A DNA stretch of 64,000 nucleotides. Source: UBA4744 sp963723165. GTDB lineage: Bacteria > Actinomycetota > Acidimicrobiia > Spongiisociales > UBA4744. The position numbers and the translations under genes are program-made. The notes below the pieces were generated by a model, which had not been told where the DNA came from, made no database searches, and worked only from the letters and a program-made list of their open reading frames with translations. Positions 42,358-51,140 of the stretch are shown here, piece after piece. Where the stretch lies: NCBI GenBank assembly GCA_963723165.1, contig CAVRPP010000003.1, positions 441,788 to 505,787 on the forward strand, given 5' to 3'. Within the stretch, counting starts at the first letter, position 1; each line of letters begins with the position of its first letter.

Positions 42358-43707
42358 TTAGGAGTCGACCGCTGCGCCGAGTTGACTACGGCTGATCTCG
42401 ACCAGTTCGTCGGCGATCGCAGCAGCTTCGGTCCCTGAGGCTGCCTCGACCATCACCCGGACCAGGGGTTCGGTGCCGGATGCCCGGACCAGAATGCGTC
42501 CATCGTCTTTCAAGCGAGCTTCGGCGTCTCGCACTGCCGCCCACAGCAAGTCGGCATCAGCGAGCTTGTGTTTGTCGGCCACATGCACATTGCGCAACAC
42601 CTGCGGATACTCGGTGATGGTGTCCTTCCGCAACTCGCGGAGCTCCTGGCCGGTCGATGCCATCACCTCGAGCAACCGGATCGCCGTCAGGAGCCCGTCC
42701 CCCGTGCTCGCACGATCGGCCAGGATGACGTGGCCGGACTGTTCGCCTCCCAGAACCGCAGAGTGCTCACGCATAGCCTCGAGGACGTACCGGTCCCCTA
42801 CCTGGGTCTCGATAACGTCGATCTCGAGTCGTTCCATGGCCCGCCGGAAACCCAGGTTGGCCATCACCGTGGACACCACGATGTTGTTCTTCAACCGGCC
42901 CGCCTCTTTCATGTGGCGGGCGATGACGGCCATGATGACGTCACCGTTGGCAACGGCTCCGTCCTCGTCAACTGCGATCAGCCGGTCAGCGTCTCCGTCG
43001 AAAGCAAACCCGACACGCCCCTGGGCCCGCTCGGAGAGATACCGGGGATGGGTCGCTCCGCAGCCTGAATTGATATTCGTTCCATCCGGCTCAGCCGCAA
43101 AGACCTCCACTTCGGCCTTGAGCTGGCGAAAGAGCTCGGGTGCCGTGCGAAAGGCGGACCCGTTGGCGCAATCCAAGACGATGGAGATCCCCCTGAGGGT
43201 GTACGGCATCGACTCGCGAAGGTGTGCCAGATAACGAACGTCCGCTTCCGCCATCCGGAAGGTCGTGCCGATTCCGTCATCGATGGCGACCTTCCAGGGC
43301 GCTCCGCGCCGGATACGCTGCTCGATGCGGTCTTCCTCTTCGTCAGAGAGTTTGGCGCCATTCCGTCCGAGCAGCTTGATGCCGTTGTCCGGCGCCGGGT
43401 TGTGCGAAGCCGAAACCACGACCCCCATGGCCGAGCGGGTATCAGAGGTTAGGAAGGCAATACCGCCGGACGGCAGCACGCCAACATCGATCGTATCGAT
43501 GCCCACGGAATGGAAACCGGCATGGAGAGCGCTCGACAACATCTCGCCGGATCGACGGGTATCCCGACCGACCAGGACCTGACCACTGGGAATGAACTCG
43601 CCTGCTGCTCGCCCCACTGCCATGGCCAGGTCGGCAGTCAGTTCGACGTTGGCGCGGCCACGTATCCCGTCGGTTCCGAAGAGCCTGCGGCCTTCTCCCG
43701 GAATCAT
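42358..43707 (-). CDS. glmM: Phosphoglucosamine mutase
   Basis: A 449-residue alpha-D-phosphohexomutase converting glucosamine-6-phosphate to glucosamine-1-phosphate. 'LFGTDGIRGRAN' at the N-terminus, phosphoserine in 'VVVSASHNPAPDNG', metal site 'AFDGDADRLIAVD' and C-terminal 'LVRASGTEPLVRVM' are all present. It is directly upstream of glmS and 3 bp after rpsI, the conserved actinobacterial order. Confidence 0.97.
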   Translation of the reverse strand: MIPGEGRRLFGTDGIRGRANVELTADLAMAVGRAAGEFIPSGQVLVGRDTRRSGEMLSSALHAGFHSVGIDTIDVGVLPSGGIAFLTSDTRSAMGVVVSASHNPAPDNGIKLLGRNGAKLSDEEEDRIEQRIRRGAPWKVAIDDGIGTTFRMAEADVRYLAHLRESMPYTLRGISIVLDCANGSAFRTAPELFRQLKAEVEVFAAEPDGTNINSGCGATHPRYLSERAQGRVGFAFDGDADRLIAVDEDGAVANGDVIMAVIARHMKEAGRLKNNIVVSTVMANLGFRRAMERLEIDVIETQVGDRYVLEAMREHSAVLGGEQSGHVILADRASTGDGLLTAIRLLEVMASTGQELRELRKDTITEYPQVLRNVHVADKHKLADADLLWAAVRDAEARLKDDGRILVRASGTEPLVRVMVEAASGTEAAAIADELVEISRSQLGAAVDS

Positions 43708-43710
43708 GCC

Positions 43711-44103
43711 TCAGCGCTTGGTGTACTGCGGCGCCCGGCGAGCCTTGCGGAGACCGTACTTCTTGCGCTCAACGCGCCGTGCGTCACGCCGCAAGAAACC
43801 GGATCGCTTGAGAAGGGGGCGAAGGTCGGGGTCGATGGTCAACAACGCCCTGGCAATGCCGAGGCGCAATGCGTCCGACTGGCCGGTGGTACCGCCGCCA
43901 TGGAGGGTGGCGTGCACGTCGAAGCGGCCCTCGAGAGACGCTGCCCGCAAGGGTTCGAGCGCCCGGATTCGCTGCGCCATGGCCGGGAAGTACTCGTCGA
44001 GAGCCTTACCGTTGAGAACGACGCTGCCGCTTCCGTCGTACAGGCGGACGCGGGCCACCGACTCTTTGCGGCGACCGGTTGCCTGAACGAGCGGAGCTGT
44101 CAT
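43711..44103 (-). CDS. rpsI: 30S ribosomal protein S9
   Basis: A 130-residue S9 with 'QATGRRKESVARVRLYDGSG' near the start, 'HGGGTTGQSDALRLGIARAL', and the basic C-terminal tail ending 'RRAPQYTKR', whose last Lys-Arg contacts the P-site tRNA. It overlaps rplM by 4 bp, the usual rplM-rpsI operon. Confidence 0.97.
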   Translation of the reverse strand: MTAPLVQATGRRKESVARVRLYDGSGSVVLNGKALDEYFPAMAQRIRALEPLRAASLEGRFDVHATLHGGGTTGQSDALRLGIARALLTIDPDLRPLLKRSGFLRRDARRVERKKYGLRKARRAPQYTKR

Positions 44104-44561
44104 TGGGAATCCACCTTTCGGATGTCGAATTCGAGGGGTTGGGGCGACTGGGCCCGGTGAGGATGCTCAGATCCGGCATGCACCTTGAGTTTGCGGATCA
44201 TCTGGCGTCCTAAGCGATTCTTGGGGAGCATGCCGCGCACGGCACGCTCGATGATGGCCTCCGGCCGACGTTCCCGGAGCGATTCGAAGCTTTCGGCTCG
44301 CAGTCCACCCGGATAGCCGGAGTGACGGTAATAGATCTTGCCCTGGCTCTTGTCAGATGTGACGGCAACCTTTTCGGCGTTGACCACGACCACAAAATCG
44401 CCGGTGTCGACGTGCGGTGCCATGATCGGCTTGTGCTTGCCTCTCAGTATTTGGGCAATCTCCGAAGCGAGTCGCCCGAGGGGAAGGCCGGTGGCGTCCA
44501 CCACAAACCAGGCGCGCTCGATGTCATCCGCTTTGGGCGAAAATGTCTTTTGCAGCCGCAT
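44100..44561 (-). CDS. rplM: 50S ribosomal protein L13
   Basis: A 153-residue L13. 'RAWFVVDATGLPLGRLASEI', 'GDFVVVVNAEKVAVT' and 'RAVRGMLPKNRLGRQMIRKL' are family signatures. It is the first gene of the rplM-rpsI operon, preceded by a leader with a strong hairpin. Confidence 0.97.
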   Translation of the reverse strand: MRLQKTFSPKADDIERAWFVVDATGLPLGRLASEIAQILRGKHKPIMAPHVDTGDFVVVVNAEKVAVTSDKSQGKIYYRHSGYPGGLRAESFESLRERRPEAIIERAVRGMLPKNRLGRQMIRKLKVHAGSEHPHRAQSPQPLEFDIRKVDSQ

Positions 44562-44601
44562 CTGAACCTCGCGAAGAAAGGAGCCCCGGGATGCCGGAGC
44601 G

Positions 44602-44635
44602 GCCCATATGGTAGGCGACCTGGTGGCCTATGGGC
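44602..44635 (-). promoter_or_regulatory. Leader hairpin upstream of rplM
   Basis: On the minus strand GCCCA and TAGGC pair with GCCTA and TGGGC through a 5-nt bulge, forming a 10-bp interrupted stem about 40 bp before the start codon. It may be an L13/S9 autoregulatory element; the pairing is seen, the function is inferred. Confidence 0.35.
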
Positions 44636-44753
44636 AAGTTGCGGGCGTCGTCGGCGTCGGTTGCCGTGTCTCACACGGCTCTCTCGGGCAAGGGGAGCTG
44701 ATGGCGGGGATTGCCGATTGTGGGTGGAGTGTAATCTCGGTTGAGGAGGGTCG

Positions 44754-45542
44754 ATGAGTCACGGCAACGTGTACAGCAAGGCCGAGCTGTATGAGATCGC
44801 GTTTGACTTTCGGGATGTCTCCGTCGAGTGCGATGTGCTACTCGAGCTTGCTCGTAGGTACTCGGGACGTTCTGCTCGGGGTTTCATCGACCTGGCAGCG
44901 GGTCCAGCGGCGCATGTGCGAGAGATGGCCAGACGCGGCTTGAGATCCGTGGCCGTAGACCTGACACCGGAGATGGTCGAGTTGGGTCGTCGCACGGCTC
45001 GGGAGGCTTTGCTCGACATCGAGTACATCGAGGCCGACATAGTCAATTTCGCTCTTAGGGAGCCAGTGGATTTGGCCACCATCCTCATGGATTCTCTTGG
45101 CGTCCTTCTGGACAACGACGCCGTGCTCTCCCATTTGCATTGTGTCGCCGATGCGCTCGTTCCTGGAGGGATCTATGTTGTGGAGTTGGCGCATCCGCGA
45201 GACGCCTTTGGGGTGGGCCGGTCAACTGAAAACGATTGGGTGACCGAGCGCGACGGTGTGACTGTGCACATCGCTTGGGGCCTGGACGACGACCCGTTCG
45301 ATCCAATCACCCAGATCACCGACGTAACTGTGACGATGGGATGGCAACAGGGATTGGACCGTGGTGAGATCACCGAGATCGCCCCCGATCGTCGGATCGT
45401 TCCGAATGAACTCCGGGCCCTTGTAGCCGCGTCGGGCCGTTTCGAGATTGTTGCGGAGTTGGGGGCATGGAACACTGACCTACCGGTCAACAACGAGAAA
45501 GAATCGTGGCGCTTCATCCCAATCTTGCGCCGACTCCCCTGA
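44754..45542 (+). CDS. Class I SAM-dependent methyltransferase
   Basis: A 262-residue methyltransferase. Motif I 'FIDLAAGPAAHVREMARRGL', strand 2 'SVAVDLTPEMVELG', and 'ALVPGGIYVVELAHPRDAF' are visible. The 'DLAAGPAAH' version differs slightly from the usual DxGxGxG. Several codons are more AT-rich than in neighbouring genes, and it sits alone on the opposite strand between rplM and truA, so it may be a later insertion. The substrate is unknown. Confidence 0.82.
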   Translation: MSHGNVYSKAELYEIAFDFRDVSVECDVLLELARRYSGRSARGFIDLAAGPAAHVREMARRGLRSVAVDLTPEMVELGRRTAREALLDIEYIEADIVNFALREPVDLATILMDSLGVLLDNDAVLSHLHCVADALVPGGIYVVELAHPRDAFGVGRSTENDWVTERDGVTVHIAWGLDDDPFDPITQITDVTVTMGWQQGLDRGEITEIAPDRRIVPNELRALVAASGRFEIVAELGAWNTDLPVNNEKESWRFIPILRRLP

Positions 45543-45638
45543 CGTCGTCACACACCGCGACGGCACAGATCCAATCGCCCCGACCAGAACCACCTTCCGG
45601 ACCCGCAACCAATCGCTTGATCGGGAGCCGGTGGGTAT

Positions 45639-46331
45639 CTAGCCGAACAGACCAGGCAGCTCCGCAATGGACCTCAAGGACGGTTGATCGGGAGGTCCCA
45701 GAGCCAACGGGTCGATCAACACTGCCCCCGCCAGGCCAGCGGCGCCCGCTCCGCCGATGTCGTGGTGGAGAGAGTCGCCCACGTACCAGGTTGCACCGGC
45801 AGCCACGGCCAAAGTGTCGAGTGCCATACGAAAGATGCCAGGATCCGGTTTCGAAATACCCACGTTGGTTGAGTCGATCACCAATTCAAACAGGCCCCCG
45901 AACCCGGCTGCGTCAAGAGCATCGGCAACGGTCCCGTCTGAGTTTGAGACAACTGCCACCCGATAGCCCCTGGCCCTGAGCTTCATCACCGCATCGCGTG
46001 CTCCCGGGATGGCGCGGTTCCACATGCCGGGGCCACCCGCAAACGCCTGCACCATGCCGGGTCGAGGCGGCAGACCGGCAAGAACGAAGAAATGCTCTAA
46101 CCACCAGTGGAAATCGATGGAGTGGCCGTCCGTCAAACGATGCGAGTAATCCGACATGGCCTGGTAATGAGCCTTGAAGAGACGGTCGGTGGTTACCACC
46201 GGCAGATCCCATCCCGAGATGAAGGCATTGAATAAATCGGGGTTGATGAGCACCAGCGTCCCTCCCGCATCAAACAGGACGAGTTCCGGCCTGGCACCTG
46301 ACACCTCGAGCGCGGAGTCATTCATATGCAA
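45639..46331 (-). CDS. HAD-superfamily hydrolase
   Basis: A 230-residue phosphatase-like protein. Motif I is 'LVLFDAGGTLVLI' (D-x-G-G-T, with Gly in place of the second Asp that most HAD phosphatases have). Motif II is 'VAVVSNSDG', motif III is at 'GISKPDPGIFRMAL' and motif IV at 'WYVGDSLHHDIGGAGAAGL'. The second Asp is replaced in motif I, so phosphatase activity may be altered or the assignment may be to another HAD branch. It overlaps truA by 14 bp. Confidence 0.85.
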   Translation of the reverse strand: MHMNDSALEVSGARPELVLFDAGGTLVLINPDLFNAFISGWDLPVVTTDRLFKAHYQAMSDYSHRLTDGHSIDFHWWLEHFFVLAGLPPRPGMVQAFAGGPGMWNRAIPGARDAVMKLRARGYRVAVVSNSDGTVADALDAAGFGGLFELVIDSTNVGISKPDPGIFRMALDTLAVAAGATWYVGDSLHHDIGGAGAAGLAGAVLIDPLALGPPDQPSLRSIAELPGLFG

Positions 46332-47055
46332 CGGACCACAGTGTCAGGCCTCGCGGCGGGGCCGCACCGCACGATGCGTTTCGGTCCAGCGCCGCCATGA
46401 TTTCCGGAATGGCGTCGGGTTCAAGCTTGCCGCGTCCCGCATCCACACAAGCCGCCACCAATGAACGGACCATGTGGCGGCAGAAAGAAGATGCGGTGAT
46501 CTCGAAGACCAGATGACCGGCTTCTGGTTCTCTCGCCCAGTCCAACTTCAGCACGCTTCGCTCCGTCGAGCGCCCGTCGGCCCTGCGGCAGAAAGAGGCA
46601 AAATCGTGCGTGCCAACGAAGTGCCGGGCGGCCAGATTCATGTGATCGAGGTCGAGCGGGTACCCCACGTGCCAGACCGTGTGGCGAATGAGCGGATCCA
46701 ACAACGGATCGTTGGCGATCCGGTACCGGTAGGTGCGCGAACGGGCCGAGAACCTGGCGTTGAATTCATCGGAGACGACCCGGCAGGACCGGATGACGAT
46801 CTCTTCCCGCACCATCTTGTTGAGCGAGCGAGCAGTCTGTTTCTCGTCCAATTCCTTGTCGCCGACGAAACTGACCACCTGACCGCGGGCATGGACGCCG
46901 GCGTCGGTTCTACCGGCGACGGTCGTCTGGACCGGTCCGGTTATGCGGAAGAGGGCATCCTCCAGAACCGCTTGCACCGTTCGCAGCCCTTTCTGAGTCG
47001 CGTAGCCGTGGAATCCCGAACCGTCGTAGCCCAGATCGAGCCGGTACGTAGGCAT
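46318..47055 (-). CDS. truA: tRNA pseudouridine(38-40) synthase
   Basis: A 245-residue TruA that makes pseudouridine at tRNA positions 38-40. The catalytic aspartate is in 'VAGRTDAGVHARGQVVSF'. 'LGYDGSGFHGYATQKGLRTV' is the N-terminal signature and 'FEITASSFCRHMVRSLVAAC' follows. It is downstream of rpoA-rplQ as in most actinobacteria, with two genes inserted between. Confidence 0.95.
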   Translation of the reverse strand: MPTYRLDLGYDGSGFHGYATQKGLRTVQAVLEDALFRITGPVQTTVAGRTDAGVHARGQVVSFVGDKELDEKQTARSLNKMVREEIVIRSCRVVSDEFNARFSARSRTYRYRIANDPLLDPLIRHTVWHVGYPLDLDHMNLAARHFVGTHDFASFCRRADGRSTERSVLKLDWAREPEAGHLVFEITASSFCRHMVRSLVAACVDAGRGKLEPDAIPEIMAALDRNASCGAAPPRGLTLWSVAYE

Positions 47056-47059
47056 GGGA

Positions 47060-47596
47060 TCAGAAGAAACGGAAGATCTGGGCCAGATCGCCGCCGATTC
47101 CGATCAACTGCAGTACCCACCAGATAGCGATGGCCATCAGCGCGGCGAGGGCCGACTGGCGAAGGTCGAGATCAAACATCGCCTGGGCGGCAACGGCCAG
47201 GGTTGCCCCGAACCAAACCAGAACGACAACGATGACGAGCTGCGCAACCCCCGACGGTACGTAGAAAGCGGCGACCAGAAGCAGGAGCGGCGTGTGCGAG
47301 AACCCGGTCAGCCGCACTGAGGTGGCGCCCGCCCCGTGGCCGTCGAAGAGCTTGGTGGCTGCCAGCCACAATCCTCCCGCCACCACGAGCCACCCGACCA
47401 GCCCGCCGAGCATGAACCACAACAGGCGAATGAGATCGAAGCGAACAGAAGTGCCGGTGACGATCCCGAGGTAGATGGCCCCGTAGACCAGCGCCACAGC
47501 GAGGACCGCGTTGCCGGTGGCATAGCTGTCGAAGAACACCTCGGTGTAAAGCTTCTTGTCGAGCCGGGCGGCCCGCACCATCTGGCTAAAGAGCAT
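47060..47596 (-). CDS. Yip1-like multi-pass membrane protein
   Basis: A 178-residue protein with about five transmembrane helices. The N-terminal 'DKKLYTEVFFDSYATGNAVL' and evenly spaced helices resemble the bacterial Yip1/DUF1282 group, which is a weak assignment. The ATG at 47596 is chosen because upstream codons lie in a heptad repeat tract. It ends 4 bp before truA and is probably co-transcribed. Confidence 0.6.
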   Translation of the reverse strand: MLFSQMVRAARLDKKLYTEVFFDSYATGNAVLAVALVYGAIYLGIVTGTSVRFDLIRLLWFMLGGLVGWLVVAGGLWLAATKLFDGHGAGATSVRLTGFSHTPLLLLVAAFYVPSGVAQLVIVVVLVWFGATLAVAAQAMFDLDLRQSALAALMAIAIWWVLQLIGIGGDLAQIFRFF

Positions 47597-47605
47597 GAGG
47601 CGAGG

Positions 47606-47640
47606 GTAGCAACCGGTAGCCGGCAACCAGCAACCAGCCA
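47606..47640. repeat. Heptad-phased repeat tract (5 units)
   Basis: GTAGCAA, CCGGTAG, CCGGCAA, CCAGCAA, CCAGCCA in continuous 7-bp phase in the short gap between the Nudix and Yip1-like genes. It is a single arm of the CCAGT sense. Confidence 0.75.
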
Positions 47641-47648
47641 CATGGAAG

Positions 47649-48200
47649 CTACGTACTCGCCACCAGCAACTTCGCCGCCGGTCGGGACAAGCTCAGACGA
47701 TCCTCCCAGGCAGCTACTTCCGTCAACCGGAACCACCCGACCTCTGTCGCTCCGTCACCGGCGGCCACTCCCGACGACCCGGCCAGATAACCGAACCGCA
47801 CGTCGAGGTGATCGTGGGCGGGTTCGTCGCCTCTTTCCGGAAAGCGGTGAATGTCCAGATCGAGAAGACCGAGCGGCTCCAGATCCTCCACACCGGTTTC
47901 TTCTGCCACTTCCCGCCGTGCTGCGGCCTCCACATCGGCGTCTTCGGTCTCGACATGTCCTCCCGGCTGCAGCCATTTTCCAAGCTTCGCATGATGCACC
48001 AACAGCAGCGCCATTCGATCGGGCGAAAGGACGAATCCGCTGGCGGTGAAGTGCCCGGGGTCGAAATGGGACCGGGAGAGCGATTGCCCTAGAGCATCGA
48101 GCAGGGCCAGCATGGCATCGAGATAGCCGGCCTCGCGATCGTCAAAGGGTTGGTGGGCAACGAGGAGCGATCGAAGCGAAGCAAGACGTAAATCAGTCAT
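47649..48200 (-). CDS. Nudix hydrolase
   Basis: A 183-residue Nudix-fold protein. The box is 'GGHVETEDADVEAAARREVA' followed by EETGV, the GGH-type variant seen in many actinobacterial Nudix enzymes. 'KLGKWLQPGGHVE' precedes it. Substrate is unknown; nucleotide or sugar-nucleotide diphosphates are typical. It lies between rplQ and truA, on the same strand. Confidence 0.85.
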   Translation of the reverse strand: MTDLRLASLRSLLVAHQPFDDREAGYLDAMLALLDALGQSLSRSHFDPGHFTASGFVLSPDRMALLLVHHAKLGKWLQPGGHVETEDADVEAAARREVAEETGVEDLEPLGLLDLDIHRFPERGDEPAHDHLDVRFGYLAGSSGVAAGDGATEVGWFRLTEVAAWEDRLSLSRPAAKLLVAST

Positions 48201-48209
48201 CAGTGAGTG

Positions 48210-48265
48210 CCCCCTCCGACCTCGCTTCGCTCGGCCACCTCCCCCGGCTCACGCCTGGAGAGGAC
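48210..48265. repeat. GC-rich intergenic repeat related to the 5.9-kb palindrome
   Basis: GCTTCGCTCGGCCACCTCCC followed by CCGGCTCACGCCTGGAGAGG gives interrupted CCTCCCCCGG / CTGGAGAGG symmetry. It shares word content and layout with 5880-5940. It fills most of the gap between rplQ and the Nudix gene. Confidence 0.4.
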
Positions 48266-48306
48266 GCCACTACCGCCAGGTACGGGATACGAAGTACGAA
48301 CTCGCC

Positions 48307-48657
48307 CTAGACGAGTTCGATAATCGCCATTTCGGCGTTGTCACCGCGACGGGGACCAACGCGAACGATCCGGGTATACCCGCCCGGCCGTTCGGTGTAA
48401 CGGGGGGCGATGTCATCGAAGAGCTTGGTTACGATCTCCGTATCCTCGATGACCTTCAGGATCTCGCGACGTGAGTGCAGGTCGCCTTTGCGCGCCTTCG
48501 TGATCAACTTCTCGGCCAGCGGACGCACCGACTTGGCACGGGTGACGGTCGTCGTCACCTTCTCTTCCCAGAAGAGCGAACCGGCCAGGTTCGCCATCAT
48601 GGCTTTCTCGTGGGACGGGCTGCCGCCCAGACGAGCGCCTTTGCGAGGACGGGGCAT
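48307..48657 (-). CDS. rplQ: 50S ribosomal protein L17
   Basis: A 116-residue L17. 'GARLGGSPSHEKAMMANLAG' and 'EKLITKARKGDLHSRREILK' are typical. It is a short L17 without the acidic C-terminal tail present in many actinomycetes. It overlaps the rpoA stop by one base. Confidence 0.96.
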   Translation of the reverse strand: MPRPRKGARLGGSPSHEKAMMANLAGSLFWEEKVTTTVTRAKSVRPLAEKLITKARKGDLHSRREILKVIEDTEIVTKLFDDIAPRYTERPGGYTRIVRVGPRRGDNAEMAIIELV

Positions 48658-49604
48658 TACTCGGGCTCCTCGTCCTGCACGGCGTGAAGGCTCAATCCCA
48701 GCTCGTCGAGCTTGGCTGTGACCTCTTCGAGACTCTTCTGACCGAAGTTGGTGATATTGAGCAGATCATCCGGGCTCTTGACGACCAACTCGCCGACGGT
48801 CTTGATCTGCGCACGACGCAAACAGTTCCGTGGCCGCTCGGACAAGTCCAGCGCTTCGATGGGCAGGTCGAGGTCGGGCGAGGACGATTCGGCGACGGCC
48901 ACGTCACCGAGTTCCAGACCAACACCCTCGCCCATATCGGCGAAGAGACCAAGAAGCTCCCGCAGCGTCTTGCCGGCCGACGAGACCGCTTCGGCGGGGT
49001 CGATCGCACCGTTGGTGTCGACGTCGAGCACCAGGCGATCGAAGTTGGTCATCTGTCCTACCTGGGTGCTTTCCACCCGATAGGCGACCTTGCGGACCGG
49101 CGAGAAGATCGAATCGATCGGAAGCACGCCGATCACGTCTCCGCCTTTGTTCTTTTCCGCGGTCCGATAGCCGACGCCCCGTTCAACGGTGAGTTCGACT
49201 TCGAGTTGGCCACCCGCCGACAACGTCGCCAGGTGCAATCCGGGGTTGACGATCTCGACGCCGGCCGGTGTCTTGATATCGCCGGCCTTGACTTCGCCGG
49301 ACCCCTTGGCGGACAGATACAGCGTCTGAGGCTCGAATTCCTCGGTGGTCACAACAACTTGCTTCATATTGAGGATGATGTCGACGACATCCTCAACTAC
49401 TCCATCGATGGTCGTGAACTCGTGTTGCACACCTTCGATCTGGAGTGATGTCACAGCCGCGCCCGGAATCCGGGACAGCAGCGTGCGACGCAACGTATTG
49501 CCGAGGGTATAGCCGAAACCAGGTTCGAGCGGTTCAACAATGAACCTCGAACGATTCTCGGCAACGGGCTGTTCTTCGATTTGCGGGCGTTGGACGATCA
49601 ACAC
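48657..49604 (-). CDS. rpoA: DNA-directed RNA polymerase alpha subunit
   Basis: A 315-residue alpha subunit. The N-terminal assembly domain has 'FIVEPLEPGFGYTLGNTLRR' and 'GAAVTSLQIEGVQHEFTT'. The C-terminal domain (from about 240) has 'LDLSERPRNCLRRAQIKTVG' and 'LLNITNFGQKSLEEVTAKLD', which bind UP elements and activators. It is complete. The start MLIVQRPQIEEQ has GGGAAA upstream only. Confidence 0.97.
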   Translation of the reverse strand: MLIVQRPQIEEQPVAENRSRFIVEPLEPGFGYTLGNTLRRTLLSRIPGAAVTSLQIEGVQHEFTTIDGVVEDVVDIILNMKQVVVTTEEFEPQTLYLSAKGSGEVKAGDIKTPAGVEIVNPGLHLATLSAGGQLEVELTVERGVGYRTAEKNKGGDVIGVLPIDSIFSPVRKVAYRVESTQVGQMTNFDRLVLDVDTNGAIDPAEAVSSAGKTLRELLGLFADMGEGVGLELGDVAVAESSSPDLDLPIEALDLSERPRNCLRRAQIKTVGELVVKSPDDLLNITNFGQKSLEEVTAKLDELGLSLHAVQDEEPE

Positions 49605-49634
49605 TCTGGGTTTCCCCTTCTTCTTTTGTGGGAG

Positions 49635-50240
49635 CTACTTCGAGTAAAGCTCGACGATGAGCTGTTCTTGAACCGGTGTGTCGATCTGAGCTCGATCTGG
49701 CAACTCAAGTACGGCGATCCGGCGATCGTCGGTGTTGACATCGAGCCACTCGGGCAATGCATGATCGAGCGTGTCTATTGAATGCTGCACGATGATCAAA
49801 TCGCGACTGCGCTCTTTGATAGTGATCACATCACCGCGCCGAACCTGATACGACGGAATATCGACCTTGTGGTCGTTGACCTCAAAATGACCGTGATTGA
49901 CCAGCTGCCGGGCCTGGGGCCTGGTCTGGGCGAGACCAGAGCGATAGACCACATTGTCGAGCCGGCTCTCCAGAATACGCAGGAGGTTGTCGCCGGTGAT
50001 TCCCACCTGGCGGGCGGCCTGTTTGTAATACCGGCGGAATTGCCGCTCCAGGACACCGTACATAGCGCGCAACTTCTGCTTCTCACGAAGCTGGATGAGG
50101 TAGTCGCTCTCCCGCACCCGGCCACGGCCGTGTTCGCCGGGAGGATAAGGCCGCTTGTCGGCTGCGCACTTCTTTGACTGGCAGAGAGGTGTACGCGCCC
50201 GGCGGCACTGCTTGTGTGTTGGTCCTGTGTACCGTGCCAT
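49635..50240 (-). CDS. rpsD: 30S ribosomal protein S4
   Basis: A 201-residue S4. 'ARYTGPTHKQCRRARTPLCQ' and 'SKKCAADKRPYPPGEHGRGR' carry a Cys set of the zinc-binding version; 'LESRLDNVVYRSGLAQTRPQ' is the S4 RNA-binding domain. Its place between rpsK and rpoA is the standard alpha-operon order. Confidence 0.97.
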   Translation of the reverse strand: MARYTGPTHKQCRRARTPLCQSKKCAADKRPYPPGEHGRGRVRESDYLIQLREKQKLRAMYGVLERQFRRYYKQAARQVGITGDNLLRILESRLDNVVYRSGLAQTRPQARQLVNHGHFEVNDHKVDIPSYQVRRGDVITIKERSRDLIIVQHSIDTLDHALPEWLDVNTDDRRIAVLELPDRAQIDTPVQEQLIVELYSK

Positions 50241-50242
50241 TG

Positions 50243-50641
50243 CTAGCCCCTCCGGCGTTTCTTGAGGCGTACCCCGTTATGTGGAATGGGGGTGATGTCC
50301 CGGATACCCGAGATCTCCATGCCCATGTTCTGCAGGGTACGAACCGCCGTCTCGCGACCACCTCCGTTGCCGGAGACAATCACGTCGAGTTTGCGGACTC
50401 CGTGTTCGCCCGCCCGGCGGGCGGCCTCCTCTGCCGCAACTTGCGCCGCGTAGGGCGTCGACTTGCGGGAACCCTTGAAACCGACCGATCCACCGGAGGT
50501 CCACACGATGGTGTTCCCACCGACGTCGGTGATATTGATGATGGTGTTGTTAAAGCTGGCCGTGATGTGCGCCTGCCCGTGTCCGATGTTTTTACGTTCA
50601 CGGCGGCGGACCCGCTTCTGTTGCTGTTCTGCCAACTTCAA
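50243..50641 (-). CDS. rpsK: 30S ribosomal protein S11
   Basis: A 132-residue S11. 'NIGHGQAHITASFNNTIINI' near the start, 'WTSGGSVGFKGSRKSTPYAA' in the middle and the C-terminal 'DITPIPHNGVRLKKRRRG' are the family pattern. It lies 3 bp after rpsM and 2 bp before rpsD. Confidence 0.97.
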   Translation of the reverse strand: MKLAEQQQKRVRRRERKNIGHGQAHITASFNNTIINITDVGGNTIVWTSGGSVGFKGSRKSTPYAAQVAAEEAARRAGEHGVRKLDVIVSGNGGGRETAVRTLQNMGMEISGIRDITPIPHNGVRLKKRRRG

Positions 50642-50644
50642 CCC

Positions 50645-51022
50645 CTACTTCGTGACCTTTTTTCTACCGGCGATAGCCATCCGGCGACCCTTGCGGGTTC
50701 GGGCGTTTGTATGAGTGCGTTGCCCCCGTACGGGAAGTCCGCGGCGGTGCCGCACTCCTTGATAAGAACCAATCTCGACCTTGCGTTTGATGTTCTGGGC
50801 AACGTCCCGGCGGAGGTCCCCCTCGACCTGGAAGTTCTGCTCGAGGAAGCGCCGAATGCGAACGACCTCGTCGTCGGTCAGGTCACGGACTTTGGTGCCG
50901 CGTTCGATCTCGAGGTTGTCGCACACCTGGAGGGACCGGGTCAGACCTATCCCAAAGATGTAGGTAAGGGCGATTTCCAGTCGTTTCTCTCGGGGGAGAT
51001 CCACACCTGCAATACGAGCCAT
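50645..51022 (-). CDS. rpsM: 30S ribosomal protein S13
   Basis: A 125-residue S13. 'ARIAGVDLPREKRLEIALTY', 'IFGIGLTRS' and the C-terminal 'RGLPVRGQRTHTNARTRKG' are conserved; the basic tail contacts tRNA in the subunit bridge. It begins 4 bp after rpmJ. Confidence 0.97.
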   Translation of the reverse strand: MARIAGVDLPREKRLEIALTYIFGIGLTRSLQVCDNLEIERGTKVRDLTDDEVVRIRRFLEQNFQVEGDLRRDVAQNIKRKVEIGSYQGVRHRRGLPVRGQRTHTNARTRKGRRMAIAGRKKVTK

Positions 51023-51026
51023 CCAA

Positions 51027-51140
51027 TTACCCCTGACGCTGCTTGTGTCGCGGATTCGAACAGATCACCCACACGCGACCATGACGCCGGATGATCCGGC
51101 ACTTCTCACACATCTTCTTTGTCGAAGGACGAACCTTCAT
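51027..51140 (-). CDS. rpmJ: 50S ribosomal protein L36
   Basis: A 37-residue L36, MKVRPSTKKMCEKCRIIRR at the start and 'VWVICSNPRHKQRQG' at the end. Zinc ligands are Cys-x2-Cys (CEKC), a later Cys and a His (CSNPRH), so this is the zinc-binding form. It is too short for normal ORF calling. It starts the rpmJ-rpsM-rpsK-rpsD-rpoA-rplQ unit. The ribosome site is weak (AGAAGGC). Confidence 0.96.
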   Translation of the reverse strand: MKVRPSTKKMCEKCRIIRRHGRVWVICSNPRHKQRQG

